Shown here piece after piece: positions 5,345 to 9,813 of a DNA stretch of 9,813 nt. This DNA is from Desulfobacteraceae bacterium (lineage in GTDB: Bacteria > Desulfobacterota > DSM-4660 > Desulfatiglandales > HGW-15), in assembly GCA_003819975.1 (NCBI GenBank), contig RPPU01000118.1:1-9813 (forward strand), given 5' to 3'. The notes under the pieces were generated by a model that had not been told where the DNA came from, did not search any database, and saw only the letters and a list, made by a program, of their open reading frames with translations. Position 1 is the stretch's first letter; the number at the start of each line of letters is the position of its first letter. Both the position numbers and the translations under genes were made by a program.

Positions 5345-5443
5345 TCACCCGTTCTCCCGTAAGCACTCCCGCACCGGCCAAAATAAATCCGGCGAAATTA
5401 CCAGCAGATGTTCTTCTATTTTGTATTCTTTTGCGGCAGCCAC
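5345..5443 (-). CDS. Small ORF of 32 codons with strong ribosome site; unknown function, perhaps a gene remnant
   Basis: A GTG start at 5443 stands 7 nt after GGAGG (full context AAAGGAGG), the best Shine-Dalgarno sequence in this half of the window. The peptide begins MAAKEYKIEEHLLVISPDLF and ends PVRECLRENG with a TGA stop. It is charged, with a short hydrophobic patch, and has no membrane segment or signal. Immediately after the stop come AAGGAGC-like bases and then the AGCTTTC heptamer array, so it could be the 5' end of a longer gene whose remainder was replaced by repeats. It lies upstream of the MinD/ParA gene on the same strand, about 300 nt away. I do not recognise the family. It may also be a genuine small protein or a chance ORF. 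Confidence 0.4.
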   Translation of the reverse strand: MAAAKEYKIEEHLLVISPDLFWPVRECLRENG

Positions 5444-5819
5444 TCGGGATCCTCCTTTCGCGCTTTGTTTTACATAACTCGGAAGCGGATTTTTTTACCG
5501 CAGACTTTGAACCGACCAGGAAGGATGAGATTTTATTTTTATTCGTCCCGCGACTGCGGAACGAATACCAATCACGCCCAAAGCGGCGAGTTTGTTTTGC
5601 GGCTCCAACACCGGTCGTCTGAAAATTTCAGCTCCCCCTTCTGCTTTCCGGCCTCTCGTTGCCGGTCTCTGGTTTATATAATTATCCGGGCAGGCACGGG
5701 GGCCTGGCTCTATGCCCTTGGTCAAGTCCACCCTGATCTATAGTTGCCCCTTTTTTATGTTATTCATTGACTTTTGACCTTCTTCGGAATGCGCGGACAC
5801 GTCACACTCCTATATCTGC
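5444..5819. other. Gene-free stretch made of dispersed repeats
   Basis: No credible ORF is found here. From 5497 a copy of the ACCGCAGACTTTG repeat runs to about 5600; it includes the imperfect hairpin ATTCGTCCCGC, loop GACT, GCGGAACGAAT (5541-5566). A 13-nt palindrome CTGAAAATTTCAG follows near 5620. Two small stems come next: CCGGC/GCCGG (5648-5665) and CAGGC/GCCTG (5691-5706). The latter belongs to a GGGCAGGCACGGGGGCCTG repeat style that I have seen in many Desulfobacterota genomes. ORFs on both strands are translations of these repeats. Confidence 0.6.
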
Positions 5820-5854
5820 CTTCAGACTTCAGTCTTTAGCCTTCAGTCTTGTCT
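5820..5854. repeat. Heptamer tandem array, CTTCAGT type, directly after trmL stop
   Basis: Units CTTCAGA, CTTCAGT, CTTTAGC, CTTCAGT and CTTGTCT follow each other with period 7 and abut the trmL stop codon. The array is imperfect. It resembles the AGCTTTC array at 5282-5330 in composition but is a separate tract. Confidence 0.75.
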
Positions 5855-6352
5855 TCAAAACTTTCCCATCCGATGCAAATAATGATACGTCACAATCCCG
5901 ACCGTCGTGGAAAGGTTCAAGCTGCGCACCCGGCCCCAAATGGGAACCCGGTAACAAGGATAACTTTCCCGCAGGTCCGCGGGCAAACCCGCTGACTCGG
6001 GTCCGAATAAAAGATAATCGCCGCGGCTCAAGTCGGCGTCCGTGTAATTTTGGCTTGCATGACTGCTGAAAGCAACCAGTTTGATCCCGGGGGTTTTGGG
6101 GATCGTCTCCGCAAATGCTTCCCGATTTAAATGTTCTTCAATATCGACTTCCTGCCAATAATCCAAACCGGCCCGCTTGAGATAGCGGTCTTCCAGGCTG
6201 AAGCCCAAGGGATGAATCAGATGCAGACGCAATTCGGCCGCCCCGCATAACCGGGCGATATTGCCGGTATTGGCCGGGATCTCAGGTTGATAGAGAACAA
6301 TATGCAAAGCGGGATTGGAGATTTGGCGATGTGGGCTGCGATTTTTTATCAT
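5855..6352 (-). CDS. trmL: tRNA (cytidine(34)-2'-O)-methyltransferase, TrmL family (SPOUT)
   Basis: TrmL is a SPOUT enzyme that transfers methyl from S-adenosylmethionine to the 2'-O of wobble nucleotide 34 in tRNA-Leu isoacceptors. The body matches the family along its length: HIVLYQPEIPANTGNIARLC near the N-terminus, RAGLDYW, FGPESAGLP (residues 116-124) and the knot motif SLNLSTTVGIVTYH (144-157), which forms the cofactor pocket. I chose the ATG at 6352 (165 residues, close to the about 157 of the E. coli enzyme) because AAGG stands 5 nt before it. The frame is open further up to a TTG at 6406, but that would add 18 residues before the conserved start and has a weak ribosome site. The TGA stop is followed immediately by heptamer repeats. 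The end residues MGKF are not unusual. Confidence 0.92.
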   Translation of the reverse strand: MIKNRSPHRQISNPALHIVLYQPEIPANTGNIARLCGAAELRLHLIHPLGFSLEDRYLKRAGLDYWQEVDIEEHLNREAFAETIPKTPGIKLVAFSSHASQNYTDADLSRGDYLLFGPESAGLPADLRESYPCYRVPIWGRVRSLNLSTTVGIVTYHYLHRMGKF

Positions 6353-6499
6353 CTGCACCTTATGCGGAACTGCGGCAAGGGCACCGGAAGGAAACGGATC
6401 CCGCAACTTTCACCGGCACCGTCGCATCGCTCCAAAATCATTCAACAAGGATTCGGCGTTAAAAAACCAACTTACGACTTAGTCTGTTAACCTTTATCA

Positions 6500-6534
6500 T
6501 TCAATATTCAGTGTTCGATATTCGATATTCAATT
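6500..6534. repeat. Heptamer tandem array, TTCRATA type (5 units)
   Basis: Five consecutive 7-nt units read TTCAATA, TTCAGTG, TTCGATA, TTCGATA, TTCAATT. They lie in the gap between the M48 gene and trmL. No gene is seen in this gap. Confidence 0.85.
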
Positions 6535-6567
6535 TTACAGTTTCAAATTCAACGGCCCTTTAAAGCC

Positions 6568-7398
6568 TTAGGGCGCTTTATGATAATACGGCATCGCCTC
6601 GGGAATAAACGTTTTGATATCCGCGATGCGCGTGTCCGGCGCCGGATGGGTCGAAAGAAATTCCGGCGGCCTTGACCCGGCTTTGGCGTTCATCCGCTCC
6701 CAGAAAGTGACGGCCCCGTTGGGGTCATACCCGGCCCGCGCCATAATCATCAAGCCGATATGATCGGCTTCGGTTTCATGCAAACGGCTATAGGGCAGTA
6801 AAATACCGACATTGGCGCCCAAACCATAAGCCATCAGATATAAATTTGTGGTTTTTTGGGGTTGGTCTTTCAGGGCCACGGAAAACGCCAAGCCGCCCAT
6901 CTGCACCAACAAGCCTTGACTCATGCGCTCATTGCCGTGATTGGCAATGGCATGGGCGACTTCATGAGCGATCACAACGGCCAAACCGTTTTCATCCTGG
7001 GTATAGGGCAGAATCCCGGTATAAACCGCCACCTTGCCCCCGGGCATGCACCAGGCATTGACGGTTTTGTCGTCTTCGATCAAATTGAAATCCCACTTGT
7101 AATTATTAAGATCGGAAGAGAGCCCCGAGTCATTAAGAAATTGTTCCGCCGCCACGGCGACCTTCTGGCCCACGCGCTTGACCGTCTGTGCTTTTTCCGT
7201 ATGGTTTGAAAGCTTGGACTCTTTTAAAACTTTGTCGTATTGTTGAAAACTCATTTGCAGAAGTTCCGACTGCGGCACCAGGCGCAACCCTTGCCTTTTG
7301 GTCAAGGGCACCTCGGCGCAGGCTGTAAGCAAAACGGATAGAAAAAAGCCAGCCAATAAAATTCGCAATCCGGTATTAGTTCGAATGGCGTTGTTCAT
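6568..7398 (-). CDS. M48 family zinc metalloprotease, predicted lipoprotein (LoiP/BepA/Oma1-like)
   Basis: The 276-residue protein starts with a lipoprotein signal: a charged N-terminus, a hydrophobic stretch LRILLAGFFLSVLL and the lipobox LTAC, giving lipidated C27. The residue after it is Ala, with no Asp at position 28, so outer-membrane sorting is possible if the usual +2 rule holds. The zinc-binding HEXXH motif is HEVAH at 145-149 and the third ligand is probably E210 in HETEADHIG. The C-terminal motif STHPAPDTR (249-257) is typical of periplasmic M48 proteases that clear misfolded outer-membrane proteins. Expected action is endoproteolysis in the periplasm or at a membrane face. The ATG at 7398 has AAGGA 8 nt upstream, and dut ends 19 nt before. 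The GCGCCC-TAA end is intact. The exact subfamily is uncertain. Confidence 0.93.
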   Translation of the reverse strand: MNNAIRTNTGLRILLAGFFLSVLLTACAEVPLTKRQGLRLVPQSELLQMSFQQYDKVLKESKLSNHTEKAQTVKRVGQKVAVAAEQFLNDSGLSSDLNNYKWDFNLIEDDKTVNAWCMPGGKVAVYTGILPYTQDENGLAVVIAHEVAHAIANHGNERMSQGLLVQMGGLAFSVALKDQPQKTTNLYLMAYGLGANVGILLPYSRLHETEADHIGLMIMARAGYDPNGAVTFWERMNAKAGSRPPEFLSTHPAPDTRIADIKTFIPEAMPYYHKAP

Positions 7399-7417
7399 AG
7401 GTCTATTCCTTTTCTTT

Positions 7418-7876
7418 TTATCTTACACCGCTGTGGCCGAACCCGCCCGGTCCGCGCCGGGTGTCGTCCAGGCAACCGGTTTCGACTAATTCAGCTTGAT
7501 AAACCCGCGCGATAATCATCTGGGCAATGCGGTCTCCGCGCTTGATCTGAAAAGGCGCCGGCCCCCAATTGGTCATGATAATGCCGACCTCCCCCCGATA
7601 ATCGGAATCGATCGTACCGGGCGCATTGACCATGCCGATGCCGTGTTTCAAGGCCAATCCGCTGCGGGGCCGGATCTGGGCTTCAAAGCCCGCGGGAATG
7701 GAGAAAACCATGCCGGTGGGAATGAGTTTTATGTCGCCGGGATGCAGGGTAATATCTTCCCGAACCGCCGCCCGCAAATCCAGGCCTGAGGCCCCCGCGG
7801 TTTCATAGCGGGGCAAGGGTAAATCTTCGGCATGCTCCAGACGTTTGATTTGAATTTCAATCCGCTCCAGGGTCAT
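7418..7876 (-). CDS. dut: Deoxyuridine 5'-triphosphate nucleotidohydrolase (dUTPase)
   Basis: dUTPase hydrolyses dUTP to dUMP and pyrophosphate in the cytoplasm, keeping uracil out of DNA and supplying dUMP for thymidylate synthesis. The 152 residues match a normal trimeric dUTPase and all five family motifs are present: motif 1 GASGLDLRAA (28-37), motif 2 RPRSGLALKHG (69-79), motif 3 GTIDSDYRGEV (87-97) with catalytic D90 and base-stacking Y93, motif 4 RGDRIAQ (113-119), and the glycine-rich C-terminal lid RGPGGFGHSG (141-150). The start ATG at 7876 has no clear Shine-Dalgarno sequence. Upstream lies the repeat-filled 203-nt gap; downstream the M48 gene begins after 19 nt, so dut and the M48 gene probably share a transcript. 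The enzyme should be active. Confidence 0.97.
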   Translation of the reverse strand: MTLERIEIQIKRLEHAEDLPLPRYETAGASGLDLRAAVREDITLHPGDIKLIPTGMVFSIPAGFEAQIRPRSGLALKHGIGMVNAPGTIDSDYRGEVGIIMTNWGPAPFQIKRGDRIAQMIIARVYQAELVETGCLDDTRRGPGGFGHSGVR

Positions 7877-8079
7877 TTCACGCTCAAAAGGGCCAAGATA
7901 TTTTCACCACGAAGACGCTAAGACACGAAGTAAAAAAAATAAATAAAAATTTTTGGTGCTTTTGTGCCACTGGAGTAATTTCAGAATCTGCTGAAATTAC
8001 GTCCTTCGTGGTGAATGATTTCTCAAAACCTATCCATGTCTACTGAGTTTATTTTTGGTTCCGGCTCGGCCGGGTTAAG
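7877..8079. repeat. Repeat-filled spacer between M16 peptidase and dut: long inverted repeat with octamers
   Basis: The 203-nt gap interrupts an otherwise tight gene series. TTCACCACGAAG at 7903-7914 is repeated exactly in inverted form at 8004-8015 (CTTCGTGGTGAA), giving a 12-bp stem around about 90 nt. The left arm runs into period-8 units (CCACGAAG, ACGCTAAG, ACACGAAG at 7907-7930). The right arm is preceded by a separate 34-nt palindrome (7970-8003). No ORF and no T-run typical of an intrinsic terminator is seen. As RNA the arms could fold the whole spacer into one structure between the two genes. Confidence 0.8.
7970..8003 (-). repeat. 34-nt small palindromic element, copy A
   Basis: Read on the minus strand this element starts GACGTAATTTCAG, has the 6-nt loop CAGATT, and ends CTGAAATTACTCCAG. 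The core stem is GTAATTTCAG with CTGAAATTAC, a perfect 10 bp. Both arms are identical to copy B at 3940-3973, which lies on the opposite strand; only the loop differs. It sits between GTGCCA and CTTCGTGGTGAA, that is, inside another repeat just before that repeat's right arm, as an insertion would. No ORF is present and there is no T-run. Confidence 0.85.
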
Positions 8080-9336
8080 CTAAAAATGAATATGGTTTGG
8101 GTCCAGATCCCGGTCCTTAATGGCGCCCAAGGTGACCAGGGAAATACCTTCTTTTTGAAAAGTGTCATGGGCGACCGCGACCACTTCATCGAGGGTCGCT
8201 TTTTCAAGGCTTTCGACTATTTCATCATACCCCATATAGCGGCCAAAGACAAACTCATTCTTGGTGATGCGCATCATGCGGCTGTCCGTGCTTTCCGATC
8301 CCAGTAAAATGCTGCCGATCAGATAGTTTTTCGCCGCGGCCAGCTCTTCAGGGGTGATCGCGCCCTGCTTGATCTTGATGACTTCTCTTTGAATGATTTC
8401 CAGGGCTTCGTTCGCTTTGGCCGGATCGATGCCGACATAAATTCCCAACATGCCGGCATCGATATGGGCGGATAAAAAAGAGTACACATTATAAGCCAAA
8501 CCGCGCTTTTCCCGGATTTCCTGGAAAAGACGCGAACTCATATTGCCCCCCAGAATGGTGTTGCAGATGGCGGCGGCAAAACGAGATTCGCTGGCCAAAA
8601 AGGGCGCCCGGCCGCCCAGGCAAATATGGGCTTGCTCCAAGTCTTTATAATAGGCAACGAGCCCTTGCCGGGTTTGCGGGCGCTGCCGCTCCGCGGGCCG
8701 GTGGTTGGAAGACAAACCCTCGAATAAAGGTTGAAAATAGCCCACCAAGGTCCGATGGTCGACCTGGCCGGCAGCCGCTATCACGATTTTCTCGGGCCGG
8801 TAGAAGTTTTCGATATGGGTCAGAATGGTTTCTCTTTGAATGGCCGCGATGGTGCGCTCGTGGCCCAGCACCGATCGGCTGAGCGGATGCCCTTTAAAAA
8901 ACTGTTCCTGAAACAGATCGTGAATATACTCGTCGGGGGTATCCTCCACCATTTTGACTTCCTGCAGGATAACCTGTCTTTCCCGGTCCATTTCCAGAGG
9001 ATCGAAAAGGGAGTCCAAAAAAAGATCGCTCAAAATATCGGCCAGGATTTCAAAATGCTTGTACAAGACCTTGGAGTGAAAACAGGTGTATTCTTTGCCG
9101 GTAAAGGCGTTGGAAAGCCCCCCGATCGCATCCAGTTCCTTGGCAATATCCAATCCGTTGCGTTTGCGGGTGCCCTTGAAGCTCATGTGTTCGATAAAAT
9201 GAGAAATTCCGTTTTCTTCTTCGGATTCATCGCGGGAACCCACATCCACCCAGATCCCCAAGGAGACGGAGCGAAAATGCTCCAACTTTTCGGATATGAT
9301 ACGAACGCCATTGGGGAGAACTGTTTTTTGAAACAT
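8080..9336 (-). CDS. M16 family zinc peptidase (processing-peptidase/insulinase type)
   Basis: This 418-residue protein is a single-unit M16 metallopeptidase, the usual size for the bacterial processing-peptidase-like group whose gene often follows pnp. The inverted zinc motif HxxEH is HFIEH at residues 46-50, and the third zinc ligand is probably E126 in VILQE, at the expected distance of about 76 residues. The second, inactive-like half carries the conserved Arg/Tyr region around R278-Y285 (EKRGLAYNVYSF). No signal peptide is visible, so a cytoplasmic protease of short peptides is likely; its substrate is unknown. The ATG at 9336 has GAGGA at 9349-9353, a slightly long spacing of 12 nt, located inside the end of pnp, which fits translation coupled to pnp. 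All catalytic residues are present, so it should be active. Confidence 0.95.
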   Translation of the reverse strand: MFQKTVLPNGVRIISEKLEHFRSVSLGIWVDVGSRDESEEENGISHFIEHMSFKGTRKRNGLDIAKELDAIGGLSNAFTGKEYTCFHSKVLYKHFEILADILSDLFLDSLFDPLEMDRERQVILQEVKMVEDTPDEYIHDLFQEQFFKGHPLSRSVLGHERTIAAIQRETILTHIENFYRPEKIVIAAAGQVDHRTLVGYFQPLFEGLSSNHRPAERQRPQTRQGLVAYYKDLEQAHICLGGRAPFLASESRFAAAICNTILGGNMSSRLFQEIREKRGLAYNVYSFLSAHIDAGMLGIYVGIDPAKANEALEIIQREVIKIKQGAITPEELAAAKNYLIGSILLGSESTDSRMMRITKNEFVFGRYMGYDEIVESLEKATLDEVVAVAHDTFQKEGISLVTLGAIKDRDLDPNHIHF

Positions 9337-9340
9337 CCTG

Positions 9341-9813
9341 TTATTGATCCTCGAGAACGGCTTTACGGGAAAGGGAGATTCGGCCGTTCTTGTCGATCTC
9401 CAACACCTTGACGGTCACTTCATCGCCCTCTTTCAGGATATCGGTAACCCGGTTCACCCTTTCCTTGGCGATCTGGGAGATATGAATCAAACCGTCGGTC
9501 CCGGGAAAAAGTTCCACAAAAGCTCCGAAATCCATAATCTTGACGACTTTGCCTTTGTAAATTTTGCCTATCTCCGCATCCTGAATGATGCGGCCGATCA
9601 TTTCCATGGCCGCATTGGCGCATTCCTGATCCGGAGCCGCCACCACGACTTTGCCGTCGTCATCTACATTGATTTTGACGTTGGTGACGCTCTGGATCTC
9701 CTTGATGACCTTGCCGCCCGGACCGATCAACATCCGGATCTTGTCCGGTTTGATCTGAAGGGTGGTAATCACCGGCGCATAGGGGGAAAGGACGGAACGC
9801 GGTTTGGCAATAG
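9341..9813 (-). CDS. pnp: Polyribonucleotide nucleotidyltransferase (PNPase), C-terminal part, cut by window edge
   Basis: PNPase degrades RNA 3' to 5' by phosphorolysis, releasing nucleoside diphosphates, in the cytoplasm as a trimer and often within a degradosome. Only the last 156 residues are visible; the reading frame stays open to the window edge, so the catalytic RNase PH domains lie outside. Just before the KH domain the frame reads LSPYAPVITTLQIKPDKIR, a typical PNPase linker. The KH domain follows with its GPGG loop (LIGPGGKVIKEI), then an S1 RNA-binding domain beginning GKIYKGKVVKIMDFGAFVEL and ending RISLSRKAVLEDQ. The protein stops directly after S1, without the longer tail of some PNPases. 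A GTG codon at 9772 is not the start, since homology continues upstream of it. The M16 peptidase gene begins 4 nt downstream, so the two are probably co-transcribed. Identification is secure. Confidence 0.96.
   Translation of the reverse strand, partial: IAKPRSVLSPYAPVITTLQIKPDKIRMLIGPGGKVIKEIQSVTNVKINVDDDGKVVVAAPDQECANAAMEMIGRIIQDAEIGKIYKGKVVKIMDFGAFVELFPGTDGLIHISQIAKERVNRVTDILKEGDEVTVKVLEIDKNGRISLSRKAVLEDQ

Noticed and set aside
5408..5743. Plus-strand ORF of 111 codons and minus-strand ORF of 78 codons
   Set aside because: Both read through dispersed repeats, and the first overlaps the better-supported small ORF on the other strand.
6353..6406. TTG start extending trmL by 18 codons
   Set aside because: The added residues lie outside the family's conserved start and the ribosome site is weaker than that of the ATG at 6352.
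8731..9411. Plus-strand ORF of 226 codons
   Set aside because: Antisense to the M16 peptidase and the end of pnp; no recognisable domain.

Overview
The window is a chromosomal segment, most likely from an uncultivated member of the Desulfobacterota (former Deltaproteobacteria). This rests on the gene order pnp, M16 peptidase, dut, on a MinD/ParA ATPase of a type I know from that group, and on the style of the intergenic repeats. No marker gene gives a firm taxon. Every convincing gene lies on the minus strand, so transcription runs from high to low coordinates.

Right part (9813 to about 5855): a housekeeping series. It begins with the 3' end of pnp (PNPase, KH and S1 domains), followed 4 nt later by an M16 zinc peptidase. 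After a 203-nt repeat-filled gap come dut (dUTPase), an M48 zinc-metalloprotease lipoprotein 19 nt further on, and a TrmL-type tRNA wobble 2'-O-methyltransferase. These link RNA turnover, protein quality control, nucleotide-pool hygiene and tRNA modification, but a shared pathway cannot be claimed.

Middle (5854 to 2309): repeat-rich DNA with a 32-codon small ORF, a MinD/ParA-type ATPase, a 491-nt intergenic region packed with hairpins, and a Ser/Thr protein kinase. The kinase has an atypical nucleotide loop and an extra C-terminal helical region. ATPase and kinase are neighbours on the same strand, but whether they work together is unknown.

Left part (2308 to 1): a PIN-domain ribonuclease gene overlapping a small downstream partner gene, which is a reversed-order toxin-antitoxin-like module. 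It has a good sigma70-like promoter and a broken-looking upstream ORF, and it lies between two direct copies of a 119- to 146-nt repeat block. The first 500 bases are A+T-rich with no confident gene.

The most unusual feature is the intergenic DNA. It is built from (a) tandem arrays of period 7, from five different heptamers, plus a period-8 array; (b) dispersed repeats about 30 to 100 nt long; and (c) short palindromes placed inside those repeats. One 34-nt palindrome occurs twice, in opposite orientation, with identical arms and a different 6-nt loop, in two unrelated host repeats. A cousin sits in a third repeat. Elsewhere four 24-nt hairpin units stand in tandem with partly compensating stem changes. 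This looks like a family of small palindromic elements that tolerate or target other repeats, and is the best candidate here for something undescribed.
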